A DNA stretch of 64,000 nucleotides, taken from assembly GCA_964384215.1 (NCBI GenBank), contig CAYLLB010000005.1, positions 1 to 64,000 on the forward strand. The letters run 5' to 3'. Shown here one piece after another: positions 16,309-24,170 of this stretch (position 1 is the stretch's first letter; every line of letters starts with the position of its first letter). A program made the translations under genes and the position numbers. The notes beneath the pieces are model-generated. The model did not search any database and had not been told where the DNA came from. It was given only the letters and a program-made list of their open reading frames with translations. The DNA is from JAJFUV01 sp964384215. GTDB lineage: Bacteria; Acidobacteriota; Terriglobia; Bryobacterales; Bryobacteraceae.

Positions 16309-18889
16309 TCTCGAACGGCCGCAAATCGAAGCTGACGGCGCTGTCCCGGACCGAAACCGCGCGCCCGGGATCTTCGAGCAGGTTCGCTTCCCGCACATTC
16401 GCAATCGGAATCGTGAAGCGCAGGCGCGCACCCGGCACAGCCGAGCCAGCGGGCTCATAGACGCGCACGGCGATCCGGCCGTCGCGAGAGGGCTTCACGG
16501 CTGAAACTACAACCTGTTCAGGAGTGACGCCGAGCAGTCCCCATACCTTGGGCAGCACGCCGGGGTGGGGCGCGGCGGTGCGCGCGATGAGCGGGTGGTT
16601 GAACTCCAACCCCGCACGGTAGACGGCGGCATCGCGCCAGTCTCCGGTGTGAGGGACCAGGGCGTAATCAAAAGCCAGTTGCTTGCCGGCTTCCAGGCCC
16701 GTGTCCGAAGACACACCCGGTTCGTAGCCGCCGCTGTAACCGTAGCGAATCAGCCGTGCCGAGCGCATGAGGGAGAGCAGCATGATCCCTTCCGCAACGT
16801 TGTTGCCCGGCAGGCCGCGGTTCAGCAGCGCCAGGCCTCGACCGTCCGCGCTCAGGTCCGACCAGTTCTGCGCGGGAAACTCCTGATTGAAGGGCCTCTC
16901 GATGGCGCCGAACGGTATCTCCTGGACGTTGCGGCCGCCGCGGATCGCAGTGGGGAACGCGACACGATAACGGACAAACTGCTCCGTGTTGGTTATTTCG
17001 GTCCGGATATCGATTCTCCGAACACCGGCGTACATACGGACGCGCGTCGAGAAATGGTTTTTGCCGAAGGGGTGCGAGACGCGGAACTCGCTCATGACGG
17101 GACCGTTGCGGGCGGAACCTCCGCCGCCCGTAAAGTCGTTGCTGAATACGCTGTAATGGGGCCTTGGCGCGGGGACCTGGCGCTTGCGGTTGGTGAAGCG
17201 GCCATCGTTCAGAGTGCCGTACAACTCCCAGAAATCGCCGCCGTCTTCCTCGCGTGCCACCACGTTTCCGGGGCCGCTCAAAACCTCCCAGTTGCCGTCC
17301 TTCAAGACCAGGCTCGTCATCTCCCCGTTCCAAAGGTGAAACGACGCGCGAAAGAACTCGTTCTCGATGGAGCCGACGTCGGAATAGCGCGCATCCGGCG
17401 AAGCCGGGTAGCTGGCTGCGGCAGGGACGGTCATGCCGGTACTCCGGGGTACCACGCGGTAGACGGAGTAGCCTAGGGCCGGAACATCATGGGCCACAAA
17501 ACCAATGACTGCTAAGCGAAATCCGCCGTCTCCGTTGCGCTCGGAGCGTAGAACCTGAACTGGCACAGCCTTGCCGGTGGGGTCCAGCAGCGCAAGGTTC
17601 TGGACGTCCGGATCCGTGAAGGCCACTTCAGCCTCGACGAAATCCGTCCTCGGCCAGCCGAGCATATTGAAAACGATAAAGGGCACGCCGGCACCGCTCG
17701 TGTCGATTTTTGCCGACAGCGCGTCGAGATTCCGCTCCACGATCCCGCCGGCCAGTCGCTTCGCATGGCGGAAGCCGGACAGAGAATCTTCGAAGACCTT
17801 GTCCACCATGACGCCGGCGGCAAGGTCGTGCGCCTGGTTGAAGAGCACTGGTTCCCAAGCTTCCTCAATGGCACGGCGCGTGGTCTGGCTCCTGTCTCCG
17901 GCGAAAACGAAGGTCTTCTCGGCGGTTGTGAGGATGCGTTCCAGATCGCGGTTCCACTGTTTGACCTCGATCCGGCTGCTGTACGCGCCCTGGTAGATGG
18001 GGTTTAGTTCGCCTCGAATGACAGTTTCATCTTTGCGCGTGGCGACCAGCGCTTCGTAGTCCGAGGGCACGCCCAGGCGCAGTGTAAACGGCGCTGCGCC
18101 CGCCCGGTTGAATTCCGAGACCATGACCGGCAGCAGTTCTTCGGGCTCCCAGACATCCGCGCCCGCCATGAGCACGCGGCCCCGGCCGCGCGTAAATGGC
18201 GTGAGCGCGTCCACGCGGCTGCGAACCAGGCGGTCGAAATCCGCCGCCCCGGACGGCACATTGTGGAGCGCCGCGTATGAAATTGGCAGCCAGAAAGCCG
18301 CGATGCGCGTGCCGTCGATGCCTTCCCACAAAAACTCGCTTGGAGTCTGCGGTCCGGCAACGCCGCGCTGGAACCAGTACGAATTCATCCCCACCAGTTT
18401 GAGGATCTGAGGCATCTGTGCGTTGTGCCCGAAGGTGTCCAGCCCCCAGCCGGACTTGACCTCTACGCCCAACCTGTCGCGAAAGAATTGCTTGCCGAGC
18501 AGAAACTGGCGCACGATGGACTCACCCGAAACCATGTTGCTGTCGTGCATCGTGTCGGTTCCGCCGGTCAACTCCAGGCGTCCCTCGCGCACGAACTTCC
18601 GGAAGGCGTCCGCTTCGGCAGGATAGCGCTCCAGGAACGGCTTGACGTAGCACATCTGGTCGAGCACGAAGCGGTAGTCGGGATACCGTTTCAGCAAGTT
18701 GAGCGCTTTCAGGATGTGCGGCAGGCCGATATCCAGGTACTCCGCGCGGGTCTTGAAAACCGCGCCTTCCCAGTGCGTGTGGGGGATGACGATGACGGTT
18801 TCTTTGGATCCCGCATCGGGCGCGCTCTGCGGGAAAGACAGGAACGGCCAGAGGATGGCGAACGGGAGCAGGAGTCCGTGTAAGCTCAT
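16286..18889 (-). CDS. Glycoside hydrolase family 38 alpha-mannosidase
   Basis: An 867-aa exported enzyme (signal peptide residues 1-22) that would release alpha-linked mannose. The GH38 catalytic domain has HTHWE (37-41), the nucleophile Asp151 in GWGLDTFGHN and a zinc-ligand His354 in NQAHD. In characterised GH38 enzymes the residue at position 41 is Asp and binds zinc; here it is Glu. The middle and C-terminal beta domains are complete (EFRVSHPFGKN..., ending FEIKTFLLE). It overlaps the upstream gene by 4 bases (ATGA), so it is translationally coupled to the 496-aa secreted protein. Confidence 0.87.
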   Translation of the reverse strand: MSLHGLLLPFAILWPFLSFPQSAPDAGSKETVIVIPHTHWEGAVFKTRAEYLDIGLPHILKALNLLKRYPDYRFVLDQMCYVKPFLERYPAEADAFRKFVREGRLELTGGTDTMHDSNMVSGESIVRQFLLGKQFFRDRLGVEVKSGWGLDTFGHNAQMPQILKLVGMNSYWFQRGVAGPQTPSEFLWEGIDGTRIAAFWLPISYAALHNVPSGAADFDRLVRSRVDALTPFTRGRGRVLMAGADVWEPEELLPVMVSEFNRAGAAPFTLRLGVPSDYEALVATRKDETVIRGELNPIYQGAYSSRIEVKQWNRDLERILTTAEKTFVFAGDRSQTTRRAIEEAWEPVLFNQAHDLAAGVMVDKVFEDSLSGFRHAKRLAGGIVERNLDALSAKIDTSGAGVPFIVFNMLGWPRTDFVEAEVAFTDPDVQNLALLDPTGKAVPVQVLRSERNGDGGFRLAVIGFVAHDVPALGYSVYRVVPRSTGMTVPAAASYPASPDARYSDVGSIENEFFRASFHLWNGEMTSLVLKDGNWEVLSGPGNVVAREEDGGDFWELYGTLNDGRFTNRKRQVPAPRPHYSVFSNDFTGGGGSARNGPVMSEFRVSHPFGKNHFSTRVRMYAGVRRIDIRTEITNTEQFVRYRVAFPTAIRGGRNVQEIPFGAIERPFNQEFPAQNWSDLSADGRGLALLNRGLPGNNVAEGIMLLSLMRSARLIRYGYSGGYEPGVSSDTGLEAGKQLAFDYALVPHTGDWRDAAVYRAGLEFNHPLIARTAAPHPGVLPKVWGLLGVTPEQVVVSAVKPSRDGRIAVRVYEPAGSAVPGARLRFTIPIANVREANLLEDPGRAVSVRDSAVSFDLRPFEIKTFLLE

Positions 18890-20376
18890 GGTTTGCCTTT
18901 CCCGGAATCAAACACAAACGGCAGACTGGCGGCGCTGTCCGGCGTTTGAATCCGCGCAGGACCGAATTCGAGCCACTCGCGTGCCAGCGCGCGGATGCGT
19001 TCGATGCCTCCGCCGACTCCGATCAGCGAATAGAAGTTGCCACGCGCGGATTCCTGGTTCGGCAACGCGAAGAAATCCATGCCTGCGGGCGAGAAGTGAT
19101 TCGGATAGCGCGCGAGCGATTCCGCATCCACCGCGTGCGCCTGGCTGTTGAGCCAGCCGATTGGCCAGTGATCCCACGACTGGGAGATCCAGCCGATGCC
19201 CCCCGTGTCCTTGTGGCTGTGTTCTTTGATGCGCGTGAAGTCGTGGCGGAAGCCGGAGGCGTCGCCGAAGATGCAGAACGGCGCGCCGTCCTTCATCGGG
19301 ACCACCAGCGCCACGCCGGCCGCATCGTCCAGTTCCTTCCAACTCGCCCCGGCGCGCCGCGGCACGGCTTCCCACGCGGTGCCGGGCTTATGTTTCCAAT
19401 AGACGTCGTAGCGCCTGGTGGAGAACGGATCCAGCACTGCGAGCGCGTGGCTTTCTCCGCTCTCCGCACCCACGGAGAGCACGTCCGTCCAACGCTTGCC
19501 CACCGGGCACATGCCGATCATCTCAATGGGTTCCCGCGCGTAGCCGCGCGCATCACCGGGTTTCAGCGTATCGTAGCTTTGGCGGCGCAGGATCAGGCCA
19601 TTCGGATACGCCCAGAAGTCCTCGCTGCCGCGGAACGCCGGCTCACCGTTCTTCATGTTCACGCCGAAATACGTCCAACGCACCCACACACGCCTGGGAC
19701 CGCTCTCGAGGACGTCCACGAAACTGTTGCGCTCCTTGCGTCCCCAGTCGTTGAACAACTCGGCCCAGCCCGCGTTGCCCTCGAAGAACTGGTAGCACAG
19801 GGCAGCACCGGAGGGCAGCTCGAACCAAGGGCAGTAGCTGCCTTCGTGCGAAAAGACAAACCGGTAAGGGAAGTCTTTCCAGATAATAACGACGGCCCGT
19901 TTCGGATTGACGTCGGCGTGAGGCGGTGAAGAAAAATCTCCCTGGTAGCCGCCGTAAACGTAATCCGTCACTTCGATGGCGGAGACGCCTGTCGTACCGG
20001 TGCGGCCGAGTTCGGACATAGTGACCGTCCGCCGCTTGGCAAAGTCCGGCGAGATGCTCAACTCGCGAATGCGCAGATCCACGCGGGCTGTCTCGCCGTC
20101 GCGCAGTTCGACGCGCGACTCGGGAAAGCCATCGAAAGATGTAACCGAGACAGTGTACCGCCCCGGCGGAAGCCCTTTCACGGCGAACTCGCCACGATAG
20201 CCTGCCGTGACTTCAGCGACCGCGTTCGTGTCAATGTCCGTTACACGAACGCGAGGATTCGGCAGCTCAATGCCGGAGCCGCCATAGACAGTCCCGGTTA
20301 TGGCGCCTTGCTGTTGTGCGGCGGCGCAGATGGCACCGGCCGCAGCGCCTGAGAACAGCCGTCGAGTAAGATGCAT
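18886..20376 (-). CDS. Exported protein with carboxypeptidase-regulatory-like domain, function unknown
   Basis: A 496-aa protein with a twin-arginine-like signal (LTRRLFSGAAAGAICAA), a carboxypeptidase-regulatory-like beta-sandwich (about residues 24-107, GAITGTVYGGSGIELPNPRV) and a large C-terminal part rich in Trp and aromatic residues (WISQSWDHWPIGWLNSQAHA) that I do not recognise. The architecture suggests a carbohydrate-active or carbohydrate-binding protein. It is coupled by a 4-base overlap to the GH38 gene downstream, so a role in the same glycan pathway is likely by context only. Confidence 0.7.
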   Translation of the reverse strand: MHLTRRLFSGAAAGAICAAAQQQGAITGTVYGGSGIELPNPRVRVTDIDTNAVAEVTAGYRGEFAVKGLPPGRYTVSVTSFDGFPESRVELRDGETARVDLRIRELSISPDFAKRRTVTMSELGRTGTTGVSAIEVTDYVYGGYQGDFSSPPHADVNPKRAVVIIWKDFPYRFVFSHEGSYCPWFELPSGAALCYQFFEGNAGWAELFNDWGRKERNSFVDVLESGPRRVWVRWTYFGVNMKNGEPAFRGSEDFWAYPNGLILRRQSYDTLKPGDARGYAREPIEMIGMCPVGKRWTDVLSVGAESGESHALAVLDPFSTRRYDVYWKHKPGTAWEAVPRRAGASWKELDDAAGVALVVPMKDGAPFCIFGDASGFRHDFTRIKEHSHKDTGGIGWISQSWDHWPIGWLNSQAHAVDAESLARYPNHFSPAGMDFFALPNQESARGNFYSLIGVGGGIERIRALAREWLEFGPARIQTPDSAASLPFVFDSGKGKP

Positions 20377-20474
20377 GTAAGCAATCTTCTCATTCCGGCG
20401 GCGCGGCGCAAATTCTGATCAGCAGAGTGTCCGGCGAGTCAGCATCCGCTGGAGCCGCACCTCGCGCGCGAGTC

Positions 20475-22307
20475 CTATTTTTCCCACTGTAAGCGAAGGC
20501 GGTAGGTATCCGCTCCGCCTTGCGGGTCTTCGATATGGATGACGGCTGTGTATCCGTTCTCCGCGGTGGGCTTCTCAACCAGCTCGGCTTTCCCGCGTCC
20601 CGCCAGTTTCGACAGCGACCACTTGCCGCCAGCGGTTTCCGGCAAAGGGGCACTGAATGTCACGCTTTGTCCGCTCACAGCCTGGCCGGAGACAACTTCC
20701 CAGCGGCCGCTGTTCCCGGCAAGGTACAGCTCCACCGTGCCGTCGATCCGGGCCGTGATGTCAACCTGCCCGCCGGCGGTGCCCGCGGACGGCTGCATCG
20801 CCGCAGTCGCCTGGACGCTACTTGCCGGCCTCTTGTCGATGCCGAGATACGGGTTGTACACGTAGTCGATGGAATAGGGCTTCCCGCTCGGAAAACTCAT
20901 GTCGTGGCACGCCGAGTAGGCCGGATCCAGTGCCCACTGGCCTCTGGCCAGAACTCTCTTCTTGAGCGTCTGCGTGTCGTGCCAGCCCCAAAACGGCTTG
21001 GCCTTGTTCTCAGCCTCTTTCCTTCCCAGGAAGGCTCCGCCGATCTTGAACGAGAGTCCCGGCCGGTCTCCGTAAGGCTCATAGCGGAAGTAGTCATCGA
21101 AGGTGCGCTGGTTCCACTTTCCTTCCTCGGCTTTCAGCCACCACTCGTCGTAAATCGGCAGCAGGTCGTAGCCGACCAGGCGGTCGTTGGCGTGCCTCGG
21201 CCGCTCGGCCGTTCCCTTGTAAATCAGAGTGATCCCCGTGCTTGTCTGAAACTCGCCGCGCTCTAAAGTGAATTTTGATGCCGACCCTCGTGTGCCGTAA
21301 ATGCCGTGCCCTCCCGACTCGATGAAGATCGCAGGATGGGAATCCTGATAGAACTCGATTTTCCCGTCGATGTTGTGGACGCCATCGCGAATGGCGGAGT
21401 CCGCCGTGAACGAATAGACGTTGTCGTGCGCCAGCGTCTCCATCAGTTGGAGCTTGCCGTATGTTGATCCATCCTTGGCGATCGTCAGGATGATCCCCTC
21501 GTTATCGTTCTCATGGCATGTGCCGATCACGCAGCGGTCCGAGTAATCGCGCGGATGGAAGAAGTTGTAAATGAGGAACCAATGGGTCTCGGTTTCCATC
21601 GCCGCGTAATACACGTATGCCTGCGAACTCCCCGTCTCCAGCGCGTCCCAGTTGTTGTCGCCCTGCCAATCGCCGTCGAAGTCGAACCGTGCCGGGATGT
21701 CGGCTTTCGGCGTGAACCAGGTCTCCTGCGCGACAAACGGCGCGTAGTGTTCGGCCAGCGGCCGATAGGGGTCTGCTGGCCGCGTCTGCTGCGGGAACGT
21801 GATTGTTTCGGCTTTCTTCCTGGACGGTGCGTCCGTTCTCACTTCGATTTCGATGGAAGCCTGTTTGCCTTCGACATCCGCTTCGACTTTGTACTTGCCG
21901 GACTTTTCCGGCGCGGTGTAAAGCACGGCGTCCTTGATTACATACTCAGCGGAGGACTTGTTGAAGATGTTCCAGAACGAGGATTTGCCCTCATCGAAGA
22001 ACGCCTCGTCGTCCTTGCCCTGGAAGGCGAAGGGCTTGGAGACCCAGCCGCCACTCGAATCCTTTACCTTGACTCGCGTCACGCTGCGCCGCAGCCGGAC
22101 TTTCTTGTCGCCGTCCTTGCCGTAGGAGCGCACTTGGACGACGAGGGTCTCGAAAGGTCTGACACGACTGTCGGCCGGATCCGTGCGCAGTGCGATCTCC
22201 GTGACCGCCGCCTGCTTGCCGAGCTTACCCAGTGCCTCCGGAAGCTTGTCGAGTTGCGCCGCAAGAGCCAGCGGCATCAGAACAATCAGAAAAAGGGTGC
22301 GCTTCAT
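20475..22307 (-). CDS. Secreted protein of unknown function, 610 aa
   Basis: Signal peptide at residues 1-17 (LIVLMPLALAAQ), an N-terminal immunoglobulin-like region (about 35-155) and a middle domain with LAEHYAPFVAQETWF, YYAAMETETHWFLIYNFFHPRDY and CHENDNEGIILTI, which loosely recalls the Vps62-type domain. A C-terminal beta-rich segment (about 510-610) follows. I cannot assign an activity. It lies 53 bases downstream of the small PH-like gene and 98 bases upstream of the 496-aa gene. Confidence 0.7.
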   Translation of the reverse strand: MKRTLFLIVLMPLALAAQLDKLPEALGKLGKQAAVTEIALRTDPADSRVRPFETLVVQVRSYGKDGDKKVRLRRSVTRVKVKDSSGGWVSKPFAFQGKDDEAFFDEGKSSFWNIFNKSSAEYVIKDAVLYTAPEKSGKYKVEADVEGKQASIEIEVRTDAPSRKKAETITFPQQTRPADPYRPLAEHYAPFVAQETWFTPKADIPARFDFDGDWQGDNNWDALETGSSQAYVYYAAMETETHWFLIYNFFHPRDYSDRCVIGTCHENDNEGIILTIAKDGSTYGKLQLMETLAHDNVYSFTADSAIRDGVHNIDGKIEFYQDSHPAIFIESGGHGIYGTRGSASKFTLERGEFQTSTGITLIYKGTAERPRHANDRLVGYDLLPIYDEWWLKAEEGKWNQRTFDDYFRYEPYGDRPGLSFKIGGAFLGRKEAENKAKPFWGWHDTQTLKKRVLARGQWALDPAYSACHDMSFPSGKPYSIDYVYNPYLGIDKRPASSVQATAAMQPSAGTAGGQVDITARIDGTVELYLAGNSGRWEVVSGQAVSGQSVTFSAPLPETAGGKWSLSKLAGRGKAELVEKPTAENGYTAVIHIEDPQGGADTYRLRLQWEK

Positions 22308-22360
22308 GTAGAGCCCCGTCCGGGGATGGAGGCTCCTGCCAGGAGGTCAATCCCCGCTCT

Positions 22361-22759
22361 TCATTTGGACCCTTGCCTGGCGGCGAGAATCCTCTGAGTG
22401 ATAAGGTCGTAGATCTTGTCGCGATTCTTCTTGTCCTTGAACTGGAAATCGTACCTGTCGCCCTTGAAAGGCTTCACGCGGATTTCCTTTTTCGGGCGGG
22501 ACAGTTCACGGATATCGGCATACTTCCAGCTCTTGGAATGCCTGGCGTCGGTCAGCGACTCGAAGGCTAGTTCATCCTGCTTCAGCATCAGTTTGCCCTG
22601 CTGGTCGCCGTTGCGGACATCGAAGATCAGGTCGCCCGGCAGCGCGGAAGAAGGCTGCGGAACGTTTTGGGCCGCGGATAAGCCGGCCGCCTGAAACAGA
22701 GCGAAGACAACCGCGCATACCATCACGGTCAATAGCCGTACCAGGGTAGACAGCTTCAT
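22361..22759 (-). CDS. Small secreted protein with PH/GRAM-like domain
   Basis: Start taken at ATG 22759, preceded by GGAGG with a seven-base spacing; longer starts have no signal and no codon support. The 132-aa product has a signal peptide (about residues 1-31, ending GLSAAQ) and one domain with the strand-helix pattern of bacterial PH-like modules (GKLMLKQDELAFESL, SWKYADIRELSRP, YDFQFKDKKNRDKIYDLI). Binding partner unknown. It precedes the 610-aa gene on the same strand. Confidence 0.7.
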   Translation of the reverse strand: MKLSTLVRLLTVMVCAVVFALFQAAGLSAAQNVPQPSSALPGDLIFDVRNGDQQGKLMLKQDELAFESLTDARHSKSWKYADIRELSRPKKEIRVKPFKGDRYDFQFKDKKNRDKIYDLITQRILAARQGSK

Positions 22760-22832
22760 ACCAGCACCTCCGTATTCCAGACAGCATTCAGGATAGCAGC
22801 AGAAGCGCAAAGATGGTAGCGCGACGTTCGGC

Positions 22833-24131
22833 CTAGACTTCCAGCTTCCAGGGGGCGCGGTAGGGGCGCGAAAGGAACTTCCGGGCTTCCGGCTGCACAG
22901 TGGTCCAATTCTTCTCATCCCAATCGATCTTGAGGCCGCTGCGCAGGCTCACGTTGGCGAGCAGGCACATCACGCTCGAGCGGACGCCGATTTCGATGTC
23001 GCAGATGGGCTTCTTCCGAGTCTTAACGCATTCGAGGAAATTCCCCCAGTGCGCCTCGTTGGAGTTGTTGGACTTGTCGACCGTCACGGGCTGGAGTGTT
23101 GAATCTTTCTCCGGGATCACTTTGTAGAAGCTGCGGTTGACGTAAACCGTGCCCTTGTTGCCGTAAAACGCGCTGCCGTAACCCTGCTCGAAGAGCGGCT
23201 GCGCATTAGATTCGCGGTACTCGTAGGTGGCGAGAAAGCCATCGGCGTACTCGTAAGTCACCTGCAACGTGTCCGGCGACTCGGTGTTATCGGTAATCCA
23301 GTACCGCCCGCCCAGTGCGCTGATGGACTTCGGCGGCTTGTCGCCCATACCCATCTGGATGATGTCGAGCACATGGACGCCCCAGTCGGTCATCATGCCA
23401 CCGGCGTAATCCCAGAAATGGCGGAAGGTAGAAAACCACTTGGGATTGACACCGAACCGGTTGGCGTTGAACTTGTGCGCCGGCGCCGGCCCCTGCCACA
23501 TATCCCAATCCAGGTTAGCGGGCGGATCGGAATCCGGCGGGTTGCCGAACCGCTCCGGCTTGGAGTTGCCGACGTTCCAGGTGCGGCAGAAGGCAATCTT
23601 TCCGAGGTCTCCCCGACGCACGATGTCGGTGGCCTGCTGGAAGTGGATGCCCGAGCGCTGCATGGTGCCCAACTGCACGACGCGATTGTACTTGCGCGCC
23701 GCCTGGATCATCTTCTTCCCTTCCTCGACGAAGGTGCAGGCGGGCTTCTCGACGTAGACGTCCTTGCCGGCCTTGCAGGCTTCCACCGTCATGTAGGCGT
23801 GCCAGTGATCCGGCGTCGCGATGCAGACCACGTCGATGGACTTGTCGGCGAGGATCTCCCGGAAATCCTTCACGGCGCGCGCCTGGAAGTATCTCGACGC
23901 CGCGACACCGCTATCGAGGTTGGGCTGGTAGACGTCGCAGACCGCGCTCACCACCAGGTTTTCGTGCTGCATGGCGGCCTTGATGTTGCCCCGCCCCATG
24001 GCGCCGCAACCGATGAATGCCGCGTTGATCTTGTCGTTGGCGCCCCGGACCTTGCCGGTAAAAATCGATGTAGTAAAAGCCGCGCCCGCAGCCTGCAGAA
24101 AACCGCGCCTTTCGGATTGCGTATGATTCAT
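22833..24131 (-). CDS. Gfo/Idh/MocA-family NAD(P)-dependent oxidoreductase, Tat-exported
   Basis: A 432-aa protein with a twin-arginine signal (SERRGFLQAAGAAF, residues 6-19). The Rossmann fingerprint is GCGAMG (41-46), the catalytic-site Lys lies in EKP (128-130), and DWGVHVLDI is typical of the C-terminal dehydrogenase domain. Such enzymes oxidise or epimerise sugars or sugar acids, or act as glycosidases through redox steps; the substrate is unknown. The gene starts 39 bases downstream of the leuS stop. Confidence 0.87.
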   Translation of the reverse strand: MNHTQSERRGFLQAAGAAFTTSIFTGKVRGANDKINAAFIGCGAMGRGNIKAAMQHENLVVSAVCDVYQPNLDSGVAASRYFQARAVKDFREILADKSIDVVCIATPDHWHAYMTVEACKAGKDVYVEKPACTFVEEGKKMIQAARKYNRVVQLGTMQRSGIHFQQATDIVRRGDLGKIAFCRTWNVGNSKPERFGNPPDSDPPANLDWDMWQGPAPAHKFNANRFGVNPKWFSTFRHFWDYAGGMMTDWGVHVLDIIQMGMGDKPPKSISALGGRYWITDNTESPDTLQVTYEYADGFLATYEYRESNAQPLFEQGYGSAFYGNKGTVYVNRSFYKVIPEKDSTLQPVTVDKSNNSNEAHWGNFLECVKTRKKPICDIEIGVRSSVMCLLANVSLRSGLKIDWDEKNWTTVQPEARKFLSRPYRAPWKLEV

Positions 24132-24170
24132 AAGATTCCTTTCCCGAAACAGCGGGCCGCGCGTCCCGCG

